Of a stretch of 64,000 bases of DNA, positions 27,097-38,379 are shown piece after piece. A model generated the notes under the pieces. That model saw nothing but the letters and a program-made list of their open reading frames with translations, searched no databases and had not been told where the DNA came from. Position 1 is the stretch's first letter. Each line of letters starts with the position of its first letter. The DNA is from Trichuris trichiura (lineage: Eukaryota > Nematoda > Enoplea > Trichinellida > Trichuridae), in assembly GCA_037903355.1 (NCBI GenBank), contig JBAJFE010000026.1, forward strand, positions 7,378,001 to 7,442,000, given 5' to 3'. A program made the translations under genes and the position numbers.

Positions 27097-27343
27097 TTAC
27101 CTTCTTTTTTAGCTATTGTGTTCGAAATCGGATAACTTCTTTGATTCTCAGGTGAATGCGCAGTTAACACTGAAGAAGAACAACTATAAATACAGTTATT
27201 TATAATAAAGCAACAATTAACGACAAAGAGAACTGAGTCTTACAAAGCACTTTTGCCAGCAACAAATTCTCTTTCATTATTTCGTTAAACCCTTACACGG
27301 ATTACTTGAACTGCGTTCTTCAAATGTACTCATTTCCGTACTG

Positions 27344-27436
27344 GTCTTCGGTAACGGTTTTTCCTATTTTGTCGTCGATGTCTATAGTTTAATTATAGAC
27401 ATTGTCGACAAAATAGGAAAAACCATTACCGAAGAC
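27344..27436. repeat. near-perfect hairpin palindrome
   Basis: Two 43-base arms starting GTCTTCGGTAACGG and ending CCATTACCGAAGAC pair with about three mismatches around a 7-base spacer (GTTTAAT). Size and shape would fit a pre-miRNA-like hairpin or a tiny foldback element. Nothing else separates the two. Confidence 0.9.
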
Positions 27437-27612
27437 AAATTATGGAAATATAGCAACGAAAAAAGCGATAATTCGCATGCGACAAACAGTAGCGAAAGTT
27501 GCTACGCAAAGATATAAGAATGCATGAAGAAACAAACACATTTTGGAACACCATTTACTTAGCTTGAAAAGGCGTAATAATAAGAAAACGTATTTTGACA
27601 CAATGTCTATTG

Positions 27613-27702
27613 AGAATAAAAATTTTTGCGGCTTTGCAACCCGTTCGTTAAATTAACGTTAATTTAACGAACGGGTTGCAAAGCCGCAAAAATTTTTATT
27701 CT
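27613..27702. repeat. perfect spacerless 90-bp palindrome
   Basis: The 45-base left arm (27613-27657, beginning AGAATAAAAATTTTTGCGG) is the exact reverse complement of 27658-27702, with no spacer at the centre (TTAACGTTAA). Homology stops abruptly at both ends. Perfect palindromes of this length are normally unstable, so it is either very recent, a hairpin-end joining product or an assembly artefact. Confidence 0.95.
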
Positions 27703-28539
27703 GAATAACGCACTCGTTAGCAAGAAGAAAAAGAAAAATTAAAACAATGTCTACTGGTCACATTTCGAACTGCTAAGACGTCGATGTAGAGTATATAGCA
27801 AAGGCTATTTCCTGATAGTAAAATGCCCATTCTATGTTTCTTTTTTTTTTATTATTATTATTTTACGTTTCGTATAATTCATATTTTGCACACGTTTGTT
27901 AACTACACGCTACGTTTACTGGTGCGTCAAAGCTTCTGTACTGTACTTAATTGCTAACACTTTAAGCCGAACCGTAGCAACGATATTTCCAACTATTTTT
28001 TTAAAAGAAATTCATTACTTTTCATTCCAAAAAGCGCAAGTACTTACAGTCGCTTTTCCTGGGCGAACTGAACAACGTTAAGCGAAAGTTGGTGCCTCGA
28101 TTGCCGTTGGAGCTCTCACGCGCTCTTCTGCCAACTCGTCAACTTGCCAATGTTCTTAGCCCATTCCAATCGAGCGCAAGCAAGCAAAAGGAATCAACTT
28201 CCTCGTTTACGAACTAAAGCAACCATTCGGGGTTTACCAAGCTGCCGTTTCGAGGATGCACCCAAGGCAGTTCATTTACGTAGCTGTAAGGCATTGAAAG
28301 CTGTTGATTATAAAGAGTGTACGACGATCGTACGTTTACTTTTCGGCGTGCTTACGGCTTCGCGTTATTCTTCAAGCTGTCAATTTGCTAAGCTGCCCAT
28401 TTATACGGTAGCCGTTTCGTCTTGCAGCACGTGATGGCCTAATCGCTTATACAGGTAGACCGAGCTGTGTATTTTCCATTATGGAAGCTTGATTTGACGA
28501 CTTACGGTGTACGCAAGTGCTTTAGCCGGCGAAACTGTT
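27703..28539. other. intergenic region upstream of ATG14
   Basis: It contains a T-rich run and ATT repeats at about 27840-27863 and a 96-codon frame (28144-28434) without recognisable features. It is the likely promoter region of ATG14. Confidence 0.4.
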
Positions 28540-30193
28540 ATGTCCGATTGTTTCGATGGCGCTGTGCCACCAGAGGAACCTACCGGCGACAGAGTGGAAG
28601 ATTCGCTATGCCGTAATGCTCCGGAATCGTCCAAGGTTGATGCTTCGACGAGCGCGCGCTGTCTTATGTGCGTTCGTTGGAGCCGTCGTTTCTGCTGCTG
28701 CAATTGCATCAATGACACCTTTGGCTTTCGTCAGAAAAAAGCAAATCTGTCAAGACTAATCGGGGAACGCGAGAGAATGGCCGAAGAATGCGACGAGAAA
28801 CTTAGGACGCGCAATTCGAACTATCGGTCGCTTGTGGTCGCCTTGGACAGTGTACGCCCCAGGTTAACTGTGTTGAAAAGAATGCTGAGAATGAAGACGA
28901 AGGAATTGGAAGCGAAACGACGTCTGCTGTCCGAACTGATTGACGAGATGAGCTACCGCACCGAAGTAGTTAGCTACCTTCAAACAGTGTGCAAGAAGTT
29001 TGATCAACAGAGCGAGGAACGGAAAAAACAAGTAACTATACACTTGCTATGCTCCAATTTTGAAATGTAATCAAGAATTCTGCTAAGGCTCCATAACAAA
29101 CAGTTCCGTTACCCTGAACGCTTACAGGCTACTCTCGTCGTTGTCTGTACGTTGGGAGTGCTTTTTAAGGACTTGAAGACATTTCAAAGTTCTCAACACC
29201 TTACTTGAATGATATAGTTCTGCATATCTTCTTTGTTTTCCAAGCTTTTAAGCGCTTTTCTTGCATGTAAGATTCTATTTAACGTATTACTGTTTCTTTT
29301 AGGCTGAGCAGTACGAGTTTCAATTAGTTTCATGCCACGAAGAACTTGGTAGGGCTCGTTGTAAGATGGTTACTCGATTGTTGGAAGACGTATTCCCCAT
29401 CGAAGTAGTGAACACACCGGAAGAGAACGTTCAAACGTCGGAGGGCGACAAATCGTGCGCCGACGAAGCGCCAGTGTTGACTGAAGCTCTACTGGAGGCA
29501 ACTATGCTCCAGTTCTGTTACGATCGATGGATTTTAATGGACAATGCTTCAAAAGTACAATTCAAATTCGTGGACAATTGTCTTGCTCCGGACAACAGTG
29601 ACTATTCAGTGCTAAAACAATTTTTGTTTTCCCAAAAGACCGACATGCCTTCGGTGACCGATTGCTTGTTTACAATAAGCAAATCCGCTTTTGGCTCATG
29701 CCCATCTTTGGCCTATGCGGCTCAACTGACAGCTTTACTTGCCCGAGTGCTCGACGTTCGCCTTCCGTTTGTAGTTAGGCCGACGGACTTTTGCTTGGAG
29801 AATATATGCAAAGATGAGTTCGAAACGGCCGCGTTGAAATTGAACGCAAACGTGGTTGTACTATGCTCCAGCCAAATAGGCGATGGAAAGACGCTTTCTT
29901 TGCTTAGGCCTTTCTGGAATTTGGTACTATTGCGTGAGGAAGTTCACGATCTTGGCAGGCCAAGATCATACGCTGTTTCTGCCGACTGCGTTGCCGAGTT
30001 TGCCGAAATGCTTTCGCTGATTAATTGGTGCGAAAAACCATCTCCTCTTGAGTTGGGGCAAACGGATGTTGACGATTGGGAATCGGTGAGCGAATCGTTG
30101 CCCACATGGAATGTTGGCAATTTCGGCGTTACCAACATTATAAATAGTGCCACTTCGTCGGTAGCCTTTTTGTTGAAGGCGATGCATCTGTAA
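28540..30193 (+). CDS. ATG14: ATG14/Barkor homologue, autophagy PI3K complex I subunit
   Basis: ATG14 directs the Beclin-1/VPS34 lipid kinase to ER sites where autophagosomes form; the C. elegans counterpart is EPG-8. There are two exons, 28540-29031 and 29303-30193, joined in phase 0, giving 460 residues against about 490 in human. The N-terminal cysteine pairs CLMC and CCCNC match the zinc-binding CxxC region of ATG14. A coiled coil follows (ERERMAEECDEKLR through SEERKKQ). The C-terminal half has FPIEVV, then SLAYAAQL, LDVRLP and ALKLNANVVVLC, matching the conserved ATG14 block. The end (DWESV ... SATSSVAFLLKAMHL) matches the membrane-curvature-sensing BATS tail. The start is the ATG at 28540; the frame is open slightly upstream but without another ATG. 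UVRAG is the nearest alternative; the cysteine motif and BATS-like end favour ATG14. Confidence 0.88.
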
Positions 30194-30357
30194 AGAAAAA
30201 CCATTTTACTCGCACTGAAAGCGCATACTTTCTTCGTAACTGTCTCCGACCGGTTTTGCCCTCTTTGTTGCGTTTTTGTTTCACGATTGACCAGCTGTAC
30301 TAAAACTGTCGTTCATTCAAGTAATGTTATCAATGGAATGATGGTTAGCATAACCGA

Positions 30358-30603
30358 CTACGAGTTGTCGAAAAGCGGAAAAAGATAGAAGGCTAAACCG
30401 CGTTTCAGGGCATTTGCAAACAAAGACGTTACATCGTTATGGTAACGCATTTTCGCCTGCCATTCCACGGTTTCCATTATGCGCACGATTTCCAATGGGA
30501 CGGGACCGGGAGCGTTTCTGTTTTCAATAAAGTTTTTACGCTGGAAACGGGTCCACTCTGTATCAATAAGCAAAATGAATGAAGGTTGTCCCTTGTCGCT
30601 CAT
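30358..30603 (-). CDS. unrecognised 81-residue ORF
   Basis: This is an ATG-started frame of 81 residues, rich in Arg, Asn and aromatic residues (TEWTRFQRKNF, MRYHNDV). It has no signal peptide or obvious membrane segment. It lies on the same strand as MIC13, about 600 bases after that gene's stop. I cannot assign a family. It may be a small gene, one exon of a longer one, or chance. Confidence 0.3.
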   Translation of the reverse strand: MSDKGQPSFILLIDTEWTRFQRKNFIENRNAPGPVPLEIVRIMETVEWQAKMRYHNDVTSLFANALKRGLAFYLFPLFDNS

Positions 30604-31196
30604 TCGGAAATTTGCACTACGATAATTTTAGGCAATAGGTGAATGAAGGAGAAACATACCGCTTTAACTTTCAACTACACTGTCGTAAGGACATGCTCGA
30701 GCATCCTCTAGTAAACTAGAATACGCAGTAGCTGTTTAGGCTGAATGAAACGAAGCAGCTCAAAGCAAAAAACCAATATGGTTTGGTTTTTACCACATTA
30801 AGCAATAAATAAAACTAATATTACTGAAGGAACGAAAAACTGCATTCTCATTAAAGTTTCAATAGAATAACATCAATTAATATCTGTGTGGCCCTTGTAT
30901 TTATCTGAAAACTATACGATCAGGTGATTACCGCAATATTAAGAAAAAGTTTTTTGTTATAGGCCAAATTAGGGTTAATAATCAAGGTACAAAGGCAGAG
31001 TTGTTGAAATTGAAAATGACTTACACCTCTTAAAGAAACTTTCCCGTCTATATATGTTGCCTAACGTAATGCATCCCCAACTGGAAAAAGAAACGGTTTT
31101 ATAACTCAACAATTTAATTTCCTAAATCAAGCAACCCAGCTAGAATTTCGGATAAGCTAATTGCACATGTTCGAGCAAAGGGCAGACGGAGGGAGT

Positions 31197-31579
31197 CTAG
31201 AAGGGAAGCTCATCGTATAGCCATTGGCCCACCGTTCTGTACCAGTAGAATGCATCCAACAAACCCGTGTTCCACTCTTGCCTAGCTTTTTCACCAAGTT
31301 CGGCAAAGTCGGGAAGCTGAAAAATAGATTTATGAATTCTTCAGTGCTTAAAGAGGGTAAGCCCGAAAATTCGCATTAAAACGGAAAGAAACGATGCGAC
31401 AAACCGCGACGTCATTATGTTCAGCGCTTTACCTTATTGTAGAAAAACACCGGGCCAGGTAAGACGGCATTCTGCAAATCGGAAAGCAGTTGACTCCCTT
31501 TGGATGTGTCGTTATCCCAAACTCCGATTTTGTAAGAGATTGCCACCGACGTGCCAACAACAGCGCACCGGGCGAGCAT
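31197..31579 (-). CDS. MIC13: MICOS complex subunit MIC13 (QIL1)
   Basis: MIC13 is a small inner-membrane protein that joins the MIC10 and MIC60 subcomplexes at crista junctions. Two exons, 31579-31433 and 31316-31197, join in phase 0 and give 88 residues; human MIC13 has 118. The N-terminal part (MLARCAVVGTSVAISYK) would be the single membrane span. It is followed by GVWDNDTSKG, matching the family's conserved stretch after the span. The second exon has EKARQEWNTGLLDAFYWY, matching the conserved RDSWN block of the family. The open frame continues upstream past ATG 31579 without another ATG, so a non-coding or trans-spliced leader exon is likely. The linker between the two conserved blocks is shorter than in human. 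Confidence 0.85.
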
Positions 31580-32892
31580 CCTAAGGCAATGTTGCACATT
31601 GAAAGCTCTACTCAAAGTTGCGAGTTTGCCAATTACCCGGCAAGTCGAACTGTCCGCCTTAATCCAGGGGATGACAACATTGCAATTTCGTAAGACGCGA
31701 CTTGCTCAAGTACATACAGTAATAAATGAAAATAAAGTTCACATGCTTTAATTTGTGAAATTTTTTAAAACCGTTGTCAGCTTTTCACCGCTATCTTATT
31801 ACTCAGTCAAAGTTTTTTACCGTAATCATGAAATTCTGTAATCAAATTACACAAGTGCCTTGCCAGCGAATGACGAATTCTTTTTTAGCGTTTCAGGACT
31901 GTTCTTCTTTCAGCGACGTTCTCTAACAGTTCGCTCGCCCTTCGGTGGTTCGGCATTAGTTTAGTTTAAGTACAATTAATTGTGATAACTGAAGAACAGT
32001 ATGAAAATATCGGTCCAATTTTTCGCAGCATCAGCAATTTAGCATACGGACAACAAGGCTAAACATTACGATTGAATTATTGTTGAGTTTTTCTTTTTTT
32101 TAAAAGAGATTTCTTGTTCTCATTCAGTAATTTTTCTATGTTATAAGTAGTTGCTTTCATTTGCAGTATAGTATAACAGTGCGCAGGTTCAACAGCATTT
32201 ATGGCCTTCCTGAGTTTCCTCGCTGTCCCGTTGTTGAAAAAGCGTTGCAAAGCTGTTAAACGTTTTTTAAAAGTTGCCTTCCCGTTGTGCGACGTTTTAT
32301 TTAAGCGCCTAATAGCTGACAATATTCGACATAGTCTCGAACTTGCATTGCACGATTAAAGGGAGGGAAAATTTTCCTAAACGCCATGCGAAGTTAAAAC
32401 AAAAATTAGATTGCTCTCTACCGAGTTTAAGAATTACAACATTTCTTCTTACTTGCAGTTTTAATGGCACTGCTTGGCTCTAATGCACAGCACCTCGCTG
32501 GGGCTGTCTTGTCGATAAGATAATTTGAATTTGCACAACTGACCTTACGGTTGCGAGTTTTTGAGGATTACGGAATAAGTGATCAAATTCTCGGCACAGA
32601 TTGTTGGAACCTTTGGCCAGCAAGGCTGCCCACAATGCGAAACCAAAGTTGTTCATATACTTGTGGAAGCTTTAATAGCTTCGTACAAACCTGGTACTAA
32701 TGATGCCAAAATTTTGATGAACCTTTGGAAATGGAACAGAAAATCAGCTCGTCATTCCACCGCGTAATAAAGCATGTTTGACGAAGCATAAGAAGACTAC
32801 AGACAATTTATGAAATGATTTACTGCTATTCTTTAGGCGAAGTTTACTATGGATGCAAGAAAGCACAGGCATGACCGTATAATGCGATTTTA
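31580..32892. other. intergenic, no supported gene
   Basis: A Lys-rich open frame on minus (32077-32322 and somewhat upstream) has no suitable ATG and no known family. A plus-strand frame at 32579-32767 also lacks an ATG. I see nothing else. Confidence 0.35.
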
Positions 32893-33291
32893 CTATACGT
32901 AGACAGGTATACGATTAAAGCATGCGCATCTTGCAGTACTGCGGTGCTTCTTTCTACCTGCATGAGGATAGCAATATCCGCCGGACAAACCTCTCTGGTT
33001 AATACAGCTATGTTCACAAAATGCATGCTGCTCTTGGGTGCAGACAGTTGGGTCAAGGGTAGCCTTGTATGGATAGCATTGACACTTAAGAGTGAAACTA
33101 TCCAAATGACGACAGTGGCCGTAAAGCCAATTGCTACGCTTGCAAAGTTCGTCACATTCCTCGTGGTCACCTAAGTGACAACCAATTATCGGTGGTTCAT
33201 CGCCGCTTCCAACACCGCTGCTTCTGCAAACAGCGAGCCAGTAAATGAGGATCAATGTTGAAACGATGAAAGCGCGTGGGACAACCGCCAT
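32893..33291 (-). CDS. secreted protein with two tandem CS-alpha-beta domains
   Basis: This is a 132-residue protein in one exon. A hydrophobic stretch (FIVSTLILIYWLAV, residues 8-21) after a short basic start is a good signal peptide. The mature part has two six-cysteine units. Unit 1 is C38, C46, C50, C60, C70, C72 and unit 2 is C84, C92, C96, C107, C122, C124. Both show the CxxxC...C...CxC spacing of the cystine-stabilised alpha/beta fold found in invertebrate defensins, drosomycin-like peptides and some ion-channel-active peptides. The Gly-x-Cys common at the fourth cysteine is present in both (GHC, GGYC is the variant). The role is likely extracellular, either antimicrobial or interaction with other organisms, but the fold does not decide which. 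The start is the ATG at 33291. Other small disulphide folds remain possible. Confidence 0.72.
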   Translation of the reverse strand: MAVVPRAFIVSTLILIYWLAVCRSSGVGSGDEPPIIGCHLGDHEECDELCKRSNWLYGHCRHLDSFTLKCQCYPYKATLDPTVCTQEQHAFCEHSCINQRGLSGGYCYPHAGRKKHRSTARCACFNRIPVYV

Positions 33292-33297
33292 TGGCAC

Positions 33298-34357
33298 TGC
33301 TTAGATAAAGAAAATAGGTTCACAAGAACATAACAACGCATGTACATAGAAGAAAGAACATTTTTCTCTCAGCGCAATTGTTTGACGCGCGCGCACATGC
33401 ACACATCCAAAAGCACTTTAGTTGTCCGTCCTTGATAGCTGTCTCTCTGTTATATTTCTGAGCGGCGCATGAACCCACTCGTCATAGGAACAGTGAATCA
33501 GACAACAATTTGCTTACCGCCGCTGGCATTGGAAAATTTTAGTTACCATTACTCAGCAAAAACGGCCAGAAAATTTTCGTTCGTTCAAAGTCTTTCAATG
33601 ATGCATGCTCATTTGTAGCAGGCAATTTCACGTGAACCGGAAGAACCGGACGCCAGTGATGCGGTGAATAGGACCTCCTAGTATGGATGACTGCTTTTTG
33701 TACGGCAATAGTGACTTTCCCTTAAGGAGAAAATGTGCAACGCTACGAGCAAAAATAGCCTTCGAAAATGCCTTTCAGCCAAGATTGGAAATATTTCCAT
33801 TTCTTCCGCCAACTGCTAGTCGGCGCTGAAGACAGTGCAACAAAGTATGAAAGAAAGGAAAGTAAAGCGCTGCAGGTTATTGACCCCTTGCCATTTTGCC
33901 TGCTCATATGGTGATGAACGCCTTGCCTAAAGCACTAGTCAAATGACCATGAGAATGCAGCGCTATTTTTGTTCATCCGAATAGGTATACGAGTCGCGTT
34001 CGTCTGTTTACTCTCAGCAGTCTTTGGTCTAATAAAAAGCTCGCCATACAATTCCCCTACGCGCCCTGGAAGGTGCATTACAAATATGATAACAAAAACG
34101 GAGAACGTTTACCATAACTTCATAACAAGTAAACTAACCAAAAAATATTCCTCATTAGCACTATGACTCGGTTATCATGTCCAACGCATATGACTGCTTG
34201 AGAAGATGAATTTAAAATACAATGCAAGTTGGGGTATGCACTCTTTCTGAGTGAATACTTAAATGTTTAAGTCAAGAAGATACTGTTAACGTATCGCATG
34301 GAATTAAAGTAATCAGTACGCACGGTAAAACAAGAACAAAAATAGCCACATGAAAAA
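33298..34357. other. intergenic, nothing recognised
   Basis: Low-information AT-rich sequence with a short alternating stretch (GACGCGCGCGCACATGCACAC at about 33383). No supported frame. Confidence 0.4.
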
Positions 34358-36712
34358 TTATCGCTTCTTCCTAAAAACAACAATTTTTGTTAAGGAAGTA
34401 AGGCCACTTGCAAGCAGTGATTACCATGTCCATTTCTTTCGGGCACCAGGTTGGCCTACCTTCTTTCTTTCGTGTCTTCTCCAGTCTCTGGTCAACAGGC
34501 CAGCTGCGGAAAATGGAAACAAAATTAGCTCTTTTATTATCCCCTGTTTAAGGTACATTGTCTAAACATTTCCCTACGATTTGTTCGCATAAAACTTGAC
34601 GAACCACTGTGGTCGTACTTTTCCATTATGCGCTATTGTACCTGAGCACCGCGTAACTTACTCAGGACCAACTAAACCCTACGCTTTTCCGTATCTGACA
34701 AGCGTTACCTAAACGAAGCTTCTCTCGAGCTTCTTCATCTACGAACGCACAGAGTGCTTGAGAAATCCCGTGACGAGTGGCGCCTGCTTTGGTGCTTTCG
34801 CCGCCACCGCTGGTTTGCGATTCAACGTCATATTTCCCCAAACAGTCTAACAGGAAAAATGGGGCTAAAATCACTTCCCTAAAGACGACAGATTAAATTA
34901 GTTACGCAAAGGAAAAAAGCTGTTGCTGACCTCGATTCGGGATTAGGCAATTGGCCGAAATCAAGACCATCTATGGTTATTTTACCAGTACCATCAGCAA
35001 GCAGAATCACTTCGGCACTATGTCTACGTCTGTAACCGATCGCTTTGGCACCTTGACGACCGGAGGGGTCAATGAATATCTAATAACGAGACTGCTGTAC
35101 AAGCAACGAATGAATAAACGAGGAGCTCTGCCGCGCTTACTTCTGGAATTGTGAGGTCACTGGCTGCTAAGGAACTGGATGCCAAAGATACTCTGAACTG
35201 CATGATGAAATCACGTTCCCTAAAGCTGTACGGATGACTTGCCAGATTGTTTATAGCCACAACGAAATTGTTGTACTTGAAGAAAATACGTTTTTTATCG
35301 TTACAACTCTTTTTCCGCGCGTAACTTACTTGTACTTCACTGATCTTTTCGTTCAGACGCTTCTGGAGCTCTTCAAGCGATATCCACGTTGTACCTGCCA
35401 AGTTTCTACAATAATGACGGCACATAAACGTAGACGAGATGTCGTCGCATCCGTTTTAACGCACAGCGATTCTTCGGGGGACATTTTTCCAAGTTTAACC
35501 TGCTCGTCTTCCACGTTCTTCAAAGCTTCTACTTTTTCTGCGCAGTCCTCAAAAGAAAAAAAGCGTATCTCTCTTCCTTGCCACTAAGATGTTGTACCAA
35601 ACATAAACGTTGAGTGGCCTGATCCAATAAGTTAACTGAAGTATTTAGAAAGTATAAATTGCGCTACAACAATGACTCATGCTGACAAAGCAACTATCAG
35701 GAAATTCGTAATGCAAAAGTTGATTGGCATAGTCTATTTCGAACCTGCCATTGTTTGCACATCTTATTTTACCGAAATTTAGGCAAATTGCACTTCCCGT
35801 TGACATTTTCTAAAACCCCTTCGGGCAGTTCAAATTTCGCACGAATGAGTACTTCCGATAGCCGAACCTTCGGCTATCGGCATCATCGTACCGTATGGAG
35901 CAGTAGTGTTTAAAAAAAGGTTCGGTTTCAATCTTGAGCTTACGCTGCTAAGAGGTTTATTGCCCTAATTACTTTAAAATGACTCATAACAGCTGCAGCC
36001 TACCGAGAGGAAAAATTTTTGCTAAGGCTTCGCACAGCATGAAGGCAATACGACTTGTAAAGAGAAGAGTCAGACTTACGAACATCACTTGATAAAAGTC
36101 AGGATTGATCGTGTAGAAGAACGGATGAAAGGGACGTCCGTCAGCACCAAATTCAGCGGCTTTTGGCTGAGGAAACAGTATTTCGGGATGCTGAAAACAG
36201 CCGACTGAAAGATGATCCCAATAAAAACGTACAAAATACCTTCATAACGGGTCTCGCGGTAGGAGCGAACAAACCGGAAGGGAAGAGATAGGCAATAGCT
36301 TTCTGAAAATTGAGATAGTCGTTCTTGAAAGCTGCGCTTCGGATAAGAGCCTTAAAGACTAAAGCAAACAGTTGTGCTAAAATTGACGTACGTCTATGTC
36401 GTCTTGAGTCATCGTATCAGGATCGATGCCCATCATATTGCCAAGATGTCTTTTACCCAATTCGTACTTTTCCACTTCCAACGCCATCATCTCGGCTGAA
36501 AAAAACTTTTAAAGTGAACAAATGACAAAGGATGCCAACAACGTCAACCTCGATCTCTGGCCGTTTTTAAATATGCAACCATCGCTTTACTAATCATTGT
36601 AATTTTGTGTTGGGAATGATCACTATCGGAAACTGGGCGTAAGGGTAGTTTCTCAGGCGCTTCCGGGCGTATAGTGGCACTGCTAAAGGTTCGCGCCGAG
36701 AAATGAACGAAC
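34358..36712 (-). CDS. MRPS9: mitochondrial small-subunit ribosomal protein uS9m (MRPS9), 5' end unresolved
   Basis: This is the mitoribosomal S9, whose C-terminal tail reaches the P-site tRNA. Exons on minus are 36712-36634, 36589-36549, 36495-36392, 36302-36240, 36190-36080, 35547-35436, 35394-35330, 35275-35141, 35079-34931, 34878-34709, 34503-34425 and 34370-34358. Phases join throughout. Recognised blocks in order are YELGKRHLGNMMG, AIAYLFPSGLF, ARPVMK, ADGRPFHPFFYT, the S9 core (LADGTGKITIDG, LGKYDVESQTSGGG, ALCAFVDEE) and GLLTRDWRRHERKK. The final 13-nt coding exon completes Trp and adds KKR and stop, the same ending as human MRPS9. The first 122 nt listed are an Arg-rich presequence-like part. 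Their upstream partner is not resolved, because the nearest ATG exon would need a 21-nt intron. The exon at 36712 is the least certain. Introns are mostly 41-89 nt; one is 532 nt. Confidence 0.87.
35855..35880. repeat. perfect 12-bp-stem hairpin in MRPS9 intron
   Basis: CCGATAGCCGAA and TTCGGCTATCGG flank a two-base centre (CC). The stem is exact and lies in the 532-nt intron of MRPS9. It may be incidental, a small structured RNA element or a transposon footprint. Confidence 0.85.
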
Positions 36713-36776
36713 CTGAAAATCAATTCTACTTACAGTAACCAAAAGTACAGCTGTCAGACAAACGCAACCAATCCAT

Positions 36777-38379
36777 ATTACGAGCAAATGGGAAATAAAA
36801 AATTCACGGTTCGTTCGAGATATGGTTTGACCATATATTAATAATATGTTTGGGGGGGGGGGTCAGTAGACATCGTGTGTGAAAACAGCGAAGGTCAGTG
36901 ATTCTCAACAGGACGGTATCACGCCTCAGAGTGTGACCGTGAAAAATATTTGGGTAAGAAAACTTGACGGAAAAAATCGTGAAATACGAACTGCGTTACA
37001 TGAACCCTTTCGCCGCCACGGAAAATGGCAGAGAGAATACTTTTACTCGAAATAGAAAAAGAGTCAAATAAAATGCACCTTTTCCAAGCCGCTTTGGGAG
37101 TTCGCTGAAGGCAGCGAAATACAGAAAACCAACCCACTCAGATAAATAGCTACACTATTCGTTGTACCACTACGAACTCTTATTTAACGCGATTATAAGT
37201 AGTGGGAAGTAAGCCTGGAGTCATTAAAACACAGATCTCTGACTAGTCAATGTTTGGGCAGTTTTACTAATTAAGAGACTGTTTTATCGTGACTCTAAAT
37301 CTACAGGCATGTAATAACAATCCTAAAAAGTCAGCTCGCCTGTTTATCTACAGTAAGAATTCCTGCCATTAAATTCTGGGTTGTTAAAAGAGAAAAACAC
37401 TACTTATAAGCAAGCAAGTCATTTTTGCCGTACAAACAAAGCAGATAAATGCTTTAGAATTTTATTTTAACGCGCATATTCAAAATGGTAAACGGAGAAA
37501 CAAAATACAGCCCAAGAATACTCACGAAAGCATAGGTTCTTTTGGTGCACTGCTTTTTTTATGAATAGTCAATTGATGGCCAACACAGCTCACGCAACAC
37601 ATCCTAAACAAGTTTTAATCGAAAGATGGCGCAAATACACTTATGTTCAATCACTTACTGCTGTCGAAAAATATTTGGGTAGCGGGTGCATGGCAAACAA
37701 GATCGTAATTGCAGGAACGTCTTTAAAGTCATATCCGCACTTTTTTGTACGGACAGACTTGCACGGAATTCTCACTTTCGCAAATTGCGTTGATAAACCC
37801 GTTACCATAACAATGAATAGAAATTAGGTACGATAAGCGTCCGTTCCGGATTTACTGGCGACACATTTTTTTAGGGTATATTTGTCCTACCAAAAAAGCA
37901 TATCCGTTTTAGTGGCGCAAATGTTTTAAATGTTGACCATTTGTTGGCTGAGTCCATTATTTCTCATTCCTAAGCATTTTTGTTAAAACAAAGGTGCATC
38001 TCTGATCGATGAAAAACGAATAGATAGATTTCATTGAAGACCATTTACCGCTTTTCCCATGTTGATATTTTTGGGTCTGCTTAGTTTTCTGCTGTGCACG
38101 TGATTACCCGCGACAGCGCAACGGCAAAATAGTGCATTAAACATTAAAGCTTTCGCTATTAGCCAAAGACGCATTACGTCTGCTTGAATGCTACGATAAT
38201 GCAAAACGCTCCCTTCGTAAGCGTCCTATGATGATGGACGCGAAGGCGCGTACAAGATGGGTCAATTCAAAATTGTCCAAACGGGAAAGCTGTGCAAGGT
38301 CAATAAATCTACATTAAACGAACTGTTTTCTGGTGTGCAGTTTTCACAGTGACTTAGAAAAGCAATAGATTATTATTGG
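36777..38379. other. upstream region of MRPS9, no other gene
   Basis: It contains an 11-G run at 36852-36862 and short frames without support. The first exon of MRPS9 may lie in its left part. Confidence 0.35.
36852..36862. repeat. poly-G tract
   Basis: Eleven consecutive G residues in otherwise AT-rich DNA. Confidence 0.95.

Noticed and set aside
32077..32322. Lys-rich minus ORF between MIC13 and the CS-alpha-beta gene
   Set aside because: No ATG before the middle of the frame, no family recognised; could be an exon of an unknown nucleolar-type protein but unsupported.
36713..36776. First exon of MRPS9 at ATG 36776
   Set aside because: It would need an intron of only 21 nt and unspliced reading hits a stop at once, so the true 5' exon is probably elsewhere.
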